This document shows, piece by piece, positions 27,344-36,395 of a stretch of 64,000 nt of DNA. Under the pieces are notes generated by a model. It was given only the letters and a program-made list of their open reading frames with translations, was not told the origin of the DNA and did no database searches. Source of the stretch: JAJEDW01 sp963555775 (lineage in GTDB: Bacteria; Acidobacteriota; Terriglobia; 20CM-2-55-15); assembly GCA_963555775.3 (NCBI GenBank), contig CAUVWY020000010.1, positions 620,001-684,000 of the forward strand. Direction: 5' to 3'. Every line of letters begins with the position of its first letter. Within the stretch, counting starts at the first letter, position 1. The position numbers were made by a program, and so were the translations under genes.

Positions 27344-28204
27344 TCAAGTCCCCGGCTTTTTCCAATCCAGATCGGCGCCCAGTTCTTCGAGCAGCGCCAG
27401 ACCTTGCTCATAGTTTCGTCCCACAGATCGCGCTCCGTGAGAATCATCTCCCGGTACCACGGCGATTCCGCGTTCGATGGCCGCCGCCAGAATTTCCCGT
27501 GACGGATAGGGTTCGGCATACGCGCTTCCCGGCCTGCCAAATCCCCTCAGGTTGCAGTCGAGGATCAAGCCGTACCGCGCGATGAGATCCAAATTCCGGT
27601 CGATCCGCTGTTTGATTGCCGGTCTTGTCAGCCGCGCCCTGAAGTCGGCGTCGAAGATCCGTACCAGGTCGAAATGGCCCACAACACCAGGTCTCAGCGT
27701 ATCGATCATCGCGTATTGCTCGTCAAAGTAGCGACAGTAGAGTGCATCGAGCCCCCCGAGGAGTTCGGCGGCTTCGAGGTACAGTTCCGGCGTGTAGTCG
27801 ATCTCCCGGTCCCCCGCGTGGTGAATGGAACCGACGATGTACTCCGGTTTGAATCTCGATCGAAGCGTCTGAACGAACGTGTCGGAACCCGAGTAAGTTT
27901 CGGTTTCGAATCCGACGATTATCTCAATCCGGTCGCGGTATTTGTTCTTGAGGTTCCTGCTCGATTCGATGTAGCGGCTGAACCGCTCCAAGAGGCTCTC
28001 GGCGTCGAAGCCCGCCTGTTTCTCGTCGTCGTAGACGAAGCGGTCCTCGGGCGCCGGCATATGCTCGGTGATACCGACCCAACTGAACCCACGGTCGATA
28101 TATGCGTTGATTACGGCTTCAAGGGAGTCCGCGGCGTGGGCGCAGAACTCCCCGCTATGGCCACCGTGAACAGATACTCGTGCCGCTGCCGTCCTGGAAG
28201 TCAT
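27344..28204 (-). CDS. PHP-domain phosphoesterase, histidinol-phosphatase-like
   Basis: 286 residues. PHP motifs: GHSGEFCAHA near the N-terminus (family HTHTxxCxHA, first His apparently replaced), WVGITEHMPAP, GFETET, YIVGSIHHAGD and a C-terminal VVPGDDSHGA. These bind the metal cluster of the polymerase-and-histidinol-phosphatase fold. Closest by pattern is HisK-type histidinol-phosphatase, but no other his gene lies nearby, so another phosphoester substrate is possible. Confidence 0.75.
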   Translation of the reverse strand: MTSRTAAARVSVHGGHSGEFCAHAADSLEAVINAYIDRGFSWVGITEHMPAPEDRFVYDDEKQAGFDAESLLERFSRYIESSRNLKNKYRDRIEIIVGFETETYSGSDTFVQTLRSRFKPEYIVGSIHHAGDREIDYTPELYLEAAELLGGLDALYCRYFDEQYAMIDTLRPGVVGHFDLVRIFDADFRARLTRPAIKQRIDRNLDLIARYGLILDCNLRGFGRPGSAYAEPYPSREILAAAIERGIAVVPGDDSHGARSVGRNYEQGLALLEELGADLDWKKPGT

Positions 28205-28352
28205 TTCCCCTATGACTTACTCGCGTCTTGCAGGCTCTCGACCGAACTCGACGCGTCTTGGAAAGAATGGATAACAATCCACTGCTCGGTGATGCCGCTC
28301 CAACCGGACCCACGGTCGATACACGAGTCGATTACGCTTCCGACGGGCACCC

Positions 28353-29147
28353 TCAGAGATCGATCGGCTTGGCGTCGGCGATTGCCGCCATCATCGCATG
28401 GTGAAACTGTCCGTTCGAGGCCAGAATCTCACGGGATTCCACGTGATAGGTTCCCCCATCGAACCGGCTCACCCGCCCGCCGGCTTCCTCCAGGATCAGC
28501 ACGCCGGCCGCGGTGTCCCAAGGGTGAAGATCGAGTTCCCAGAAACCGTCGCACCGTCCCGTCGCCAGATGGCACAGGTCGAGGGCGGCGGAACCTCCGC
28601 GCCGGATCGCCTGAGCTTTGAGCAGAAAGCCCCGAAACAGGCCCAGAGCCCACGATACGCGATCCTCGATGTTGTACGGAAAACCCGTCAACAGCAGCGC
28701 GTCGCCTATGCTGGACACTTCCGACACGGATATCGGTTCACCGTTCAGCATGGCGCCGCTACCGCGGCGTGCCGAATACATTTCATCGCGAACCGGATCG
28801 TAAACGGCCCCGCATTCCATCCGCCCGTTGACCTCCAGGGCGATCGACACCGAATACATCGGGTAACCGTGCGCGTAATTTGTTGTACCGTCCAGCGGAT
28901 CGACGATCCAACGGTGCGTCGGGCTATCGCGCTGACTCGCCATCGGACCCGACTCCTCGGCCAATACCGAGTGGTCCGGATATCGGGCGCGGATCGCGTC
29001 CAGGATCAGGGCTTCGCTCTCCTTGTCGGCGACCGTGACCAGATTGCCACGCCCCTTCAACTCCACCTGCTTGTCGCGGGATGCGTAGTGATTCAGAACC
29101 TCGCCAGCGGAACGCGCGAGTTCGACTGCGAATTCGGAATGTTCCAT
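28353..29147 (-). CDS. Inositol monophosphatase family protein (SuhB-like)
   Basis: 264 residues. Metal-binding motifs: LAEESG (about 63-68), WIVDPLDGTTNYAHG (about 80-94) and C-terminal WDTAAGVLILEEAGG. The family hydrolyses inositol-1-phosphate; relatives act on fructose-1,6-bisphosphate or PAP, and SuhB also binds RNA polymerase in some bacteria. Position between the PHP phosphatase and a TPR gene on the same strand suggests loose clustering only. Confidence 0.87.
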   Translation of the reverse strand: MEHSEFAVELARSAGEVLNHYASRDKQVELKGRGNLVTVADKESEALILDAIRARYPDHSVLAEESGPMASQRDSPTHRWIVDPLDGTTNYAHGYPMYSVSIALEVNGRMECGAVYDPVRDEMYSARRGSGAMLNGEPISVSEVSSIGDALLLTGFPYNIEDRVSWALGLFRGFLLKAQAIRRGGSAALDLCHLATGRCDGFWELDLHPWDTAAGVLILEEAGGRVSRFDGGTYHVESREILASNGQFHHAMMAAIADAKPIDL

Positions 29148-29172
29148 TCGATGTTGAGATGCAGTCGGAAGT

Positions 29173-30402
29173 CTATCCCGACGACTGGAGCGTCGCCATC
29201 AACTGTACAAAGCGCATGTCTTCGGCCAGGAGGCTGAATACGGAATCCGCAAGCAAGTCCGCATCGTCGAAGCCTTCTTCAACGGCGCGATAGAGAAAGG
29301 ACATCGTTCGGTCGGCATCGCCGATATTCGCGAACACTTTCGCCATGTAGAAGTTGGTCATGGCTTCGTTGACTCGGGTTGCCTGCGCCAACGTTGGAAG
29401 ACCCTCGCGGTCATCGGCATCGAACAACGTGGGATCGGCCCGAATCGCGCGTAGGAAAAACTGCAGGCCCTGCTCATACTGCTCCAGCGCAAACAACAGG
29501 GCGCCGACGTTCTGCAAGACGACGCTATATTCAGGCTGGATCTCAAGGGCATCCTGGTAGTAGCCCATGGCGCGTTGGTACCTGTTTCGCGTCTGTTCCA
29601 GAGAACCCAGGTTGTTCAATACGGGCACATAGTAGGGATTCACCTTCAAGGCTTCCTTGAACTGTTTCTCCGCGTCACCCATCTCCTGCAACTGCAAAAA
29701 CGTCAGGCCGAGCTTGTTCGCGACCAAGGGATTGTAGCGGTCGATCCGAAGATACTGCTCGTACTCGGCGGTCGCGTCTTCATACATCTTGCGCGCAAGG
29801 AATATGTCGCCACGGGTTTCCAGGTTCTGCAGTTGATCCTGAATCGCGGGAGGGATCAACAGATCGACCCGTAGGATATCGCCGACGATTCTCCGTACCA
29901 GAAGCGGGCTCGTCAGGCGAAGCTGCGCGGCCAGGGCCCGGGCTTCGTCACGGTTTTCACGCGCATATTTCGAGGCGTGCAGATTGTCCTGAATGTTCCG
30001 GTTCAAGGGATCACGCTCGGCGGCATCCCTGAAGCGATCCTCCGCGTCATCGAAATCTTCTCTGGAATAATAGAGCACGCCAAGATTGTTGTAGGTCTCC
30101 GCCAGGTCGCGATCCCGGCTCACGGCCACGCGAAACGTCCCTTCGGCGTCACGCTCGCGCCCCAGCATGAAATAGGACACTCCGAGCCGGTTTTGGGCCT
30201 GGGGCAGGATTTCGATAGGGGAAAATTGCGTGAACGCGTCGATCGCGGCCTGAAAATCACGCGCTTCGAAAGCCGCATTTCCGACCTCGAGGTAGTCCGG
30301 CGAGGCATCCGCGGCCTGAGCGTCCAACGGTACTTCCTGACGGGCAATTGCATTGGGAACCATCAATCCGGCGACCGCGACGATCATGCAAAAGGCTCTC
30401 AT
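29173..30402 (-). CDS. Secreted tetratricopeptide-repeat protein
   Basis: 409 residues from the ATG at 30402, which has a GGGAGG site 8 bases upstream; the frame is open 24 codons further but overlaps the uvrB 3' end. Signal peptide about 1-22 (MIVAVAGLMVPNAIARQ). At least eight TPR-like units follow (AETYNNLGVLYYSREDFDDAE, VLNNLGSLEQTRNRYQRAM). This is a periplasmic or lipid-independent scaffold of unknown partner. It follows uvrB by 31 bp on the same strand. Confidence 0.8.
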   Translation of the reverse strand: MRAFCMIVAVAGLMVPNAIARQEVPLDAQAADASPDYLEVGNAAFEARDFQAAIDAFTQFSPIEILPQAQNRLGVSYFMLGRERDAEGTFRVAVSRDRDLAETYNNLGVLYYSREDFDDAEDRFRDAAERDPLNRNIQDNLHASKYARENRDEARALAAQLRLTSPLLVRRIVGDILRVDLLIPPAIQDQLQNLETRGDIFLARKMYEDATAEYEQYLRIDRYNPLVANKLGLTFLQLQEMGDAEKQFKEALKVNPYYVPVLNNLGSLEQTRNRYQRAMGYYQDALEIQPEYSVVLQNVGALLFALEQYEQGLQFFLRAIRADPTLFDADDREGLPTLAQATRVNEAMTNFYMAKVFANIGDADRTMSFLYRAVEEGFDDADLLADSVFSLLAEDMRFVQLMATLQSSG

Positions 30403-30433
30403 AGAGGTGCCCTCCCCGTTTCCCGTTATTTTA

Positions 30434-32425
30434 TCATGCGATCTCCAACCGCCTGGCACGAAGTGCTTTCGCACGGTCTCTCAGTTCCGCGGCCCGCTCG
30501 AATTCGAACCGCCGCGCGGCCTCTCGCATGTCCTCTTCGAGCTTCTCGATTCGATCGTCGATCTTGCGGACGTCATCTTCGAGATCATCGTCAGCGGGAC
30601 CCTCGATCGGCGTTTCGACGTAGTCGGCCTCGGACACGGCGATCATCGTCATGTCGATCGGCTTGACGATGCTTTCCGGGGTGATTCCGTTTGCCTCGTT
30701 GTAGCTGACCTGGATCAATCGCCTGCGGTCGGTTTCATCCATCGCCCGCCGCATCGAATCGGTCACCTTGTCCGCGTAAAAGATTGCCATCCCGTTCAGG
30801 TTTCGCGCCGCACGGCCGACGGTCTGGATCAGCGCCCCCGCCGATCTCAGGAACCCTTCCTTGTCGGCGTCCAGAATCGCCACCAGCGAGACTTCCGGCA
30901 GGTCGAGTCCCTCGCGTAACAAGTTTATCCCGATCAGAACGTCGAACTCGCCTTTGCGCAGCCCACGAAGAATCTTAATACGTTCCAGCGTCTCGATCTC
31001 GGAGTGCAGGTATCGGCATCGTACGCCGACTTCAGTGTAGTACTCGGCCAGATCTTCGGCCATGCGTTTGGTCAGGGTGGTCACCAGCACCCGCTCCCGG
31101 ACCGCTACGCGATCGCGGATTGCGCCGAGCAAGTCGTCGATCTGCCCGATCACCGGCCGTACGTCGACCATGGGATCGGTCAGCCCCGTCGGCCGGATGA
31201 CCTGCTCGACGACCACGCCCCCGGTCCGCGTCAGTTCATACGGACCCGGCGTTGCGGATACGTACACCAATTGTTTGATCCGTGTCTGAAACTCGGTGAA
31301 CGTCAGCGGACGATTATCCAGGGCCGATGGCAATCGGAACCCGTACTCCACCAGGTTAGCTTTCCGCGACCGGTCCCCATGGTACATGCCGCGCAATTGG
31401 GGCACCGTCTGGTGGCTTTCGTCGATAAACATCAGCGCGTCATTGGGCAGGTAGTCGAGAAGCGTGGGCGGGGGCTCCCCCGGCATACGCCCCGTCAGGT
31501 GGCGGGAGTAGTTTTCGATCCCGTGGCAGTAGCCCACTTCCTTCATCATCTCGATGTCGAATAACGTGCGTTGATGAACGCGTTGAGCCTCCAGAAGTTT
31601 CCCCTGGCGCTCGAGCAGGGCTTCCCAGTCCTTCAACTCGGCGCGAACCGTGCGCACCGCCTGCTCCAGTCGCACACGCGGCATCACGAAATGACTCTTC
31701 GGATAAACGGTCAGTCGATCGAGTCTTCGAATCACGTCCCCGGTCAGCGGATCGAACGTGCTCAACTGCTCGACGTCGTCGCCCCACAACTCGATCCGAT
31801 AGCCGAGGTTCTCGTATGTGGGGAACACTTCGATCGTGTCCCCGCGAACACGGAAGGTTCCGCGCCTGAAATCGGCATCGTTACGTTCATACAGAACCTC
31901 GACCAGCTTCGTCAGCACCTCTCTCCGGCTCACCTTCTGACCTTTTTCGAGCATCAAGAGCATCCCGTAATAGGCCTCCGGAGACCCGAGACCGTAAATG
32001 CAGGAGACGGATGCGACGATCAGCACGTCGCGGCGTTCGAACAGCGACCGCGTTGCCGACAGTCGAAGGCGGTCGATCTCATCGTTGATTGTCGATTCCT
32101 TCTCGATATAGGTGTCGGTCGATGCCATGTAGGCTTCGGGTTGGTAGTAGTCGTAGTAACTGACGAAGTACTCGACGGCGTTGTTGGGAAAGAAGGACCT
32201 GAACTCCTGGTACAGTTGCGCCGCAAGCGTCTTGTTGTGAGCCAGCACCAGCGTCGGGCGGTTGACCGCTTCGACGACTTTGGCCATCGTGAACGTTTTT
32301 CCCGACCCGGTCACTCCGAGCAGAACCTGGTGGGGGTCCGCGTCCCGGACGCCGCGAACCAACTGTTCGATAGCCGATTGCTGGTCGCCGCGTGGCTCGT
32401 AAGACGATGCGAGTTCGAACGTCAT
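30434..32425 (-). CDS. uvrB: Excinuclease ABC subunit B
   Basis: 663 residues, the normal UvrB length. Motifs: Walker A GVTGSGKT (about 38-45), the beta-hairpin region YYDYYQPEAYMASTDTYIEK (about 92-111) that probes damaged DNA, helicase motifs including IDESHQT and VGRAARN, and a C-terminal UVR motif (RFEFERAAELRDRAKALR) that contacts UvrC. It is the damage-verifying subunit of nucleotide excision repair. Start ATG at 32425. Confidence 0.97.
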   Translation of the reverse strand: MTFELASSYEPRGDQQSAIEQLVRGVRDADPHQVLLGVTGSGKTFTMAKVVEAVNRPTLVLAHNKTLAAQLYQEFRSFFPNNAVEYFVSYYDYYQPEAYMASTDTYIEKESTINDEIDRLRLSATRSLFERRDVLIVASVSCIYGLGSPEAYYGMLLMLEKGQKVSRREVLTKLVEVLYERNDADFRRGTFRVRGDTIEVFPTYENLGYRIELWGDDVEQLSTFDPLTGDVIRRLDRLTVYPKSHFVMPRVRLEQAVRTVRAELKDWEALLERQGKLLEAQRVHQRTLFDIEMMKEVGYCHGIENYSRHLTGRMPGEPPPTLLDYLPNDALMFIDESHQTVPQLRGMYHGDRSRKANLVEYGFRLPSALDNRPLTFTEFQTRIKQLVYVSATPGPYELTRTGGVVVEQVIRPTGLTDPMVDVRPVIGQIDDLLGAIRDRVAVRERVLVTTLTKRMAEDLAEYYTEVGVRCRYLHSEIETLERIKILRGLRKGEFDVLIGINLLREGLDLPEVSLVAILDADKEGFLRSAGALIQTVGRAARNLNGMAIFYADKVTDSMRRAMDETDRRRLIQVSYNEANGITPESIVKPIDMTMIAVSEADYVETPIEGPADDDLEDDVRKIDDRIEKLEEDMREAARRFEFERAAELRDRAKALRARRLEIA

Positions 32426-32436
32426 GGAAACTTTTC

Positions 32437-32445
32437 ATTGTACCA
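32437..32445 (-). promoter_or_regulatory. Extended -10 promoter of uvrB
   Basis: Read on the minus strand: TGG TACAAT, an extended -10 with no clear -35. It ends about 12 bp before the uvrB ATG, implying a very short leader. The same TGG-TATAAT design precedes rpsA. Confidence 0.4.
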
Positions 32446-32520
32446 AGGGTTGAGTTGAACAGACCCGGAACGAAACCGCCCAATCCGCGGCAACAGCCGG
32501 CAGCTATCGAAACGCCACCA

Positions 32521-32530
32521 ACCGACGACC
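32521..32530 (+). repeat. 10-bp target-site duplication, left copy
   Basis: ACCGACGACC immediately left of the IS; the identical 10-mer is immediately right of it at 34447-34456. Confidence 0.85.
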
Positions 32531-32625
32531 CAGGGTGAATTTGTCCTTCCAGTGAACGTCCGAGAATTCAGTGGTTTAACCTGACAAGCTGGACATAGCG
32601 AGGAGATTCCTGTATAAAACGCTGA

Positions 32626-33717
32626 ATGGAGAGGACGAAATTGACCAGCCAGGAACTGTCGGAGATCGGGGTACGGCCAGTGGAGCGAAGCGAGGAAGGG
32701 CAGTATCAAGAGCAGATGAAGCGTCATCATTATCTGGGCGCACTGGCGAAGATCGGGGAGACGGTCTGGTACGTGGCCACATGGCGCGGGCAGTGGGTGG
32801 CGCAACTGAGCCTGTCGGCGTCGGCGCTGAAGTGCGGGGTTCGGGATCGATGGATCGGCTGGGACTTCCGCTCGCAGTATGGGCGGCTGAAACTGATCGC
32901 CAACAACAGCCGCTTTTTGATCCTGCCGGGCTGGAATCGGCCGAATGTGGGCTCGCGGGTGTTGTCAGGGACCGAGCGGCGGGCCGGGTCGGATTGGCGC
33001 GAACGGTTCGGTCATGGGTTGCTGCTGCTGGAAACGTTTGTGGATCCCCGGCGCTTCCATGGCGGCGTGTATCGCGCGTCGAACTGGTTGGAACTGGGAC
33101 GGACCCGGGGATACCGGCGCACCCGGGACGGCTACAGCGCCGAAGCCGATGCCCCGAAGCTTGTCTTTGTGCGTCCCCTGTGCCGCGATGCGCGCGGGCA
33201 ACTGACCCACCCTGGCCGGGAACATCTTCAACTCACCGGAGCCCCCAAGATCATGCTCAATGCCGCACAGATGCGCCAACTCCCCCAGTGCTTCAAGACC
33301 ATTCCCGATCCGCGCCGCGCTCAGGGACGGCGCCATCCCTTGTCGGCAGTGCTGGGCATCGCGGCGGGCGCGACGCTGTGCGGCATGCACGGCTATAAAG
33401 CCATCTCGGATTGGGCCGATGCCCTGGGGCAGAAAGCCCGCGAACGTTTTGGCTGCCGGCGGGAGAACGGCCGCTATGTGGTTCCCAGCGAGTTTGTGAT
33501 TCGGGATTGTCTGGTCCGGATTGAACCGGGGGCGCTGGACCGGGCGCTCAATGCGTGGAATCGGGCGTGGGGCGCCCCGGACGATGCGCTGGCCATGGAT
33601 GGCAAGACGATGAAGAACGCCCTCGACTCGGACGGGCGTCAGACCCACATCATGAGCGTGGTCGGGCATGAGTCGAAACGCTGCTACACCCAAAAAAAGT
33701 GGGAACCCTGCCTGTAG
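32626..33717 (+). CDS. DruA/DUF4338-like domain fused to N-terminal part of ISAs1 transposase
   Basis: 363 residues. Residues 1-195 match the DUF4338/DruA pattern (RDRWIGWDFRSQYGRLKLI, NNSRFLILPGW, DWRERFGHGLLLLETFV, GVYRASNWLELGRTRGY). DruA is a component of the Druantia anti-phage systems, but the domain also occurs in transposable elements. Residues about 205-300 match the ISAs1-associated domain (IPDPRRAQGRRHPLSAVLGI), and the first catalytic Asp lies in LAMDGKTMKNAL. The frame stops at 33717, just after the heptamer A_AAA_AAG (33693-33699), and the transposase continues in the -1 frame. Confidence 0.8.
   Translation: MERTKLTSQELSEIGVRPVERSEEGQYQEQMKRHHYLGALAKIGETVWYVATWRGQWVAQLSLSASALKCGVRDRWIGWDFRSQYGRLKLIANNSRFLILPGWNRPNVGSRVLSGTERRAGSDWRERFGHGLLLLETFVDPRRFHGGVYRASNWLELGRTRGYRRTRDGYSAEADAPKLVFVRPLCRDARGQLTHPGREHLQLTGAPKIMLNAAQMRQLPQCFKTIPDPRRAQGRRHPLSAVLGIAAGATLCGMHGYKAISDWADALGQKARERFGCRRENGRYVVPSEFVIRDCLVRIEPGALDRALNAWNRAWGAPDDALAMDGKTMKNALDSDGRQTHIMSVVGHESKRCYTQKKWEPCL
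33693..33699 (+). promoter_or_regulatory. Candidate -1 ribosomal frameshift site A_AAA_AAG
   Basis: In the upstream frame the codons read cA AAA AAG, the exact X_XXY_YYZ slippery arrangement. Slipping back one base gives GTG GGA ACC and joins the catalytic C-terminus. I did not establish a stimulatory stem-loop or an upstream Shine-Dalgarno-like element. Confidence 0.5.
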
Positions 33718-34430
33718 CCGGCGGCGAGGAGCGCAAGCGCACGAACGAAATCGGCATGGCCGTTCCCTTGCTTCAAACCTGCGACATCGCCGGCAAGGAC
33801 ATCACCGGCGATGCCCTGCTGACCCAACGTGCGATCGCGCACTATTTAGTCGAGCGGGGAGCGCACTATCATTTCACGGTCAAAGGCAACCAACCGACAC
33901 TGGAACACGATATCGCGTTGCTGTTCCAAACCCGCGGACAACCCGACTTTGTCGAGGTCACGCCACCCGAGCATGGCCGCATCGAGACCCGACGCATTTG
34001 GTGTAGTACCGAACTCAACCACTACCTCGACTTTCCCCACCTGGGCCAGGTCTTTCGGATCGAGCGCGAATCCATCGACAAGAAATCCGGCGCCCTCACG
34101 TGTGAAACCGCGCTGGGCATCACGAGCCGCTCACCCGGCGAGGCCTCCCCCGAACGCTTGCTGGCCATCAATCGCGGTCATTGGAGTATCGAAAGCGTCC
34201 ATTACATCATCGACTGGAATTACGATGAGGACCGCAGTCGAATCCGCACCGGCTTCGGCCCGGAAAACATCACCCGCCTCCGACGCTTTGCCGTCGGTAT
34301 TCTCAAATCCTTTCAAAAACCCGCTCAATCGATCGCCCAATCGATGCGCAAACTCTCTTTCAATACCCGTCTCGTCTTCGACTACTTGAGAATGACTCGA
34401 AATTCATTCCCCACATCATGCTCCATCTGA
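33699..34430 (+). CDS. ISAs1-family transposase, C-terminal catalytic part (-1 frame)
   Basis: 243 residues in the -1 frame relative to the upstream ORF. It begins with the ISAs1 KRTNEI-type segment (conserved as EKSNEI in relatives), then ITGDALLTQRAIAHYLVERG containing the second catalytic Asp, VKGNQPTL, and RGHWSIESVHYIIDWNYDEDRS with the catalytic Glu. It cannot be made as a separate active enzyme, since the first Asp is upstream; expression needs frameshifting or reflects a 1-base loss in the A-run. Confidence 0.75.
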   Translation: MGTLPVAGGEERKRTNEIGMAVPLLQTCDIAGKDITGDALLTQRAIAHYLVERGAHYHFTVKGNQPTLEHDIALLFQTRGQPDFVEVTPPEHGRIETRRIWCSTELNHYLDFPHLGQVFRIERESIDKKSGALTCETALGITSRSPGEASPERLLAINRGHWSIESVHYIIDWNYDEDRSRIRTGFGPENITRLRRFAVGILKSFQKPAQSIAQSMRKLSFNTRLVFDYLRMTRNSFPTSCSI

Positions 34431-34446
34431 GAACAAATTTGCCGTG

Positions 34447-34456
34447 ACCGACGACC
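34447..34456 (+). repeat. 10-bp target-site duplication, right copy
   Basis: ACCGACGACC, identical to 32521-32530. Confidence 0.85.
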
Positions 34457-34561
34457 GAACCTCTCTTGACACCACATCGTTAAATCGCCTAACCTTGCCC
34501 CTTTCGTGACAGGACCTGGGCAGAACTCGTAACTCGATATGCTAAAAGGGGTTCTGGAGAT

Positions 34562-35392
34562 TTGAAGCACATACTGTTGCCCGAAATTCTGGAGATACTT
34601 CGGTGTCCCGAATGCGAATCCTCAGGGCCGCTCGCCAGCAACGGCAACGGTCATTTGAGATGCTCGGGTTGCCACTCCGAATATCCCTTGGGCCGTGGTT
34701 ATGTAAACCTGTGCCCGGACTTCACCGAATCGGTGACGCCGATCCAGTACCTTTGCCAGTCCCCGCCGATGATTGCAATCTACGAGAACATCTGGCGTCC
34801 GCTCGGCTATTTCTTTTCGAGTTCGCGTTCATTCCCCGAAGATCTGGAACGCATTACGGCGTTGATGGAGCCCTCACGTCACGGAATGATTCTGGACTTG
34901 GGCTGCGGACCGGGCAACTTCACGCGACGCATTGCGCGGTGCGGCACGAGAACCACGGTTGTGGGTTTCGATCTGGCGGAAAAGATGTTGCATCGCGCCG
35001 TGGACCTTTCACCGAACGACGAGTTTTCAAACGTCTGCTACATGCGCGGTAACGCGCTCGACCTGCCTTTCGAATCGGGGTCCTTCGACGCGGTGATCTG
35101 CTGTGGGGCCTTGCAGATCTTTACCGACTGCGCTCAGGCGCTTTCCGAAGTCGCCCGGGTATTGAAGCCCGGCGGCGAGTTCGTCTGCCAGACCATCGTG
35201 ACTCCAAACCCGACGCCACTGTGGCTCCGCATGGCCGACCGAATCATGAGTTTCGGCTACTTCCGCATGGCCGACCTCAAGACCCAACTCCAAGGGCTTG
35301 AACTGGATGTAGTGGACGAGGAATTCTCCAAGGTCAGCTATATCTTCCGCGCTGAAAAACGCTGCCAGAACGCCATGTCATCGGCACGGTAG
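34562..35392 (+). CDS. Class I methyltransferase with N-terminal zinc ribbon
   Basis: 276 residues from a TTG at 34562, preceded by GGAG. The N-terminal ribbon CPEC...CSGC (residues about 15-42, Trm112-like) is followed by a Methyltransf_11 core: LDLGCGPGNFTRRIA (about 114-128), VGFDLAEKML, FDAVICCGALQIF and LKPGGEFVCQT. This is the ubiE-like layout found in enzymes acting on small molecules or quinones. An IS inserted about 115 bp upstream may have separated it from its original promoter; a TTGACA at 34466 survives, but no good -10 follows. Confidence 0.8.
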   Translation: MKHILLPEILEILRCPECESSGPLASNGNGHLRCSGCHSEYPLGRGYVNLCPDFTESVTPIQYLCQSPPMIAIYENIWRPLGYFFSSSRSFPEDLERITALMEPSRHGMILDLGCGPGNFTRRIARCGTRTTVVGFDLAEKMLHRAVDLSPNDEFSNVCYMRGNALDLPFESGSFDAVICCGALQIFTDCAQALSEVARVLKPGGEFVCQTIVTPNPTPLWLRMADRIMSFGYFRMADLKTQLQGLELDVVDEEFSKVSYIFRAEKRCQNAMSSAR

Positions 35393-35430
35393 CCCGCCGG
35401 ACCTGGCAGCAACCAAAATCGAAGAGATAG

Positions 35431-36021
35431 ATGAAAAAATCCGCCGATGCCCAATACCCCATAATCCCTCTGATCGAGAGAAGATGGAGCCCGCGATCAT
35501 TCCTGGATCGGGCCGTTGAACCCGAAAAGTTGCGATCCTGCCTTGAAGCGGCTCGATGGGCGGCCTCTTGCTTCAACGAACAGCCATGGCGCTACATTGT
35601 CGCGGTTTCCGACGACGAACCAGGCTTCAAGCGCCTGGCGGATTGTCTGGTGCCGGGGAACAGTTGGGCCAAGCAGGCCGGCGTACTGATCATATCGGTG
35701 GCATCCATGAAATTTGCCCATAACGGCAACCCGAACCGCCATGCGTTCCACGACGTGGGGCTGGCGACAGCGCACATGGTCTTGCAGGCCACCGAACTGG
35801 GACTGTCTGTCCATCAGATGGCCGGGTTCGACCGCCAGAAGGCTCGCGAAGCATGTTCCATTCCAGATGACTTCGATCCGGTGGCGTTTCTGGCGATGGG
35901 GTACGGCGGTGAACCCGACCAGCTTTCGGATGAGTTGAAAAAGCGCGAACTGGCCCCGCGGGTCCGGCGTTCCCAGGCCGACTTTGTATTCAACGGCAGG
36001 TGGGGCGCGACGCTGGGTTGA
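35431..36021 (+). CDS. Nitroreductase family protein
   Basis: 196 residues with the nitroreductase N-terminal RRWSPRSFLDRAVEP motif and the FMN-contacting segment ARWAASCFNEQPWRYIVA, plus ATAHMVLQATELGL later. These flavoproteins reduce nitroaromatics or quinones with NAD(P)H and work as dimers. The gene lies 38 bp after the methyltransferase on the same strand and is probably co-transcribed. Confidence 0.85.
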   Translation: MKKSADAQYPIIPLIERRWSPRSFLDRAVEPEKLRSCLEAARWAASCFNEQPWRYIVAVSDDEPGFKRLADCLVPGNSWAKQAGVLIISVASMKFAHNGNPNRHAFHDVGLATAHMVLQATELGLSVHQMAGFDRQKAREACSIPDDFDPVAFLAMGYGGEPDQLSDELKKRELAPRVRRSQADFVFNGRWGATLG

Positions 36022-36395
36022 TCGCCTGTTGTAAGAGTGTGCATGGCCGCGTTCGCGGCGCTATCGTACTCAGACCGACGGCGCCCCGACGCAGCCGATC
36101 CTCTTTGATTGGATAGGGGCGGCAACCAGCGCTATTCGTGCCGGTACGGCTATCCTTCTTAACGACGCCGAGATCGGCGTTCTCGCGCGTCGCTCGGACC
36201 TGGAAAATGCAAAATGAAGTGGTCGGAGTGGTCTGAATCGAATCGATCAACTGCCGCCGTTGCGATCAGGGAATGGCGGCGCTCGGGTTTCGATGTTCGG
36301 TCGGTTCTCGATTGTCAGCATGCCTTCATCGTCACGCATATGATGGCCTCCGGCACAAGCCCGAGTGGCTGGAGTTGAAGAGGAAAACCACCTAA
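36022..36395. other. Intergenic, no feature recognised
   Basis: 374 bp between the nitroreductase and the response regulator. No credible ORF, RNA gene or sigma-54 promoter was seen. Confidence 0.5.

Larger units (their letters stand above)
32531..34446 (+). mobile_element. ISAs1-family insertion sequence with DruA/DUF4338-fused transposase
   Basis: 1,916 bp bounded by imperfect terminal inverted repeats (CAGGGTGAATTTGTCC at 32531-32546 against CACGGCAAATTTGTTC at the other end, 12 of 16 matching). It is flanked by a perfect 10-bp direct repeat. It contains two overlapping frames that together encode one transposase, joined by a candidate -1 frameshift. CAGGG-type ends and an 8-10-bp duplication fit the ISAs1 family. 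The intact duplication shows a single, fairly recent insertion between uvrB and the methyltransferase. Confidence 0.85.

Noticed and set aside
32626..34430. A free-standing Druantia defence system
   Set aside because: No DruB-DruE-type helicase or accompanying genes; the DruA-like domain lies inside IS ends with a target duplication.
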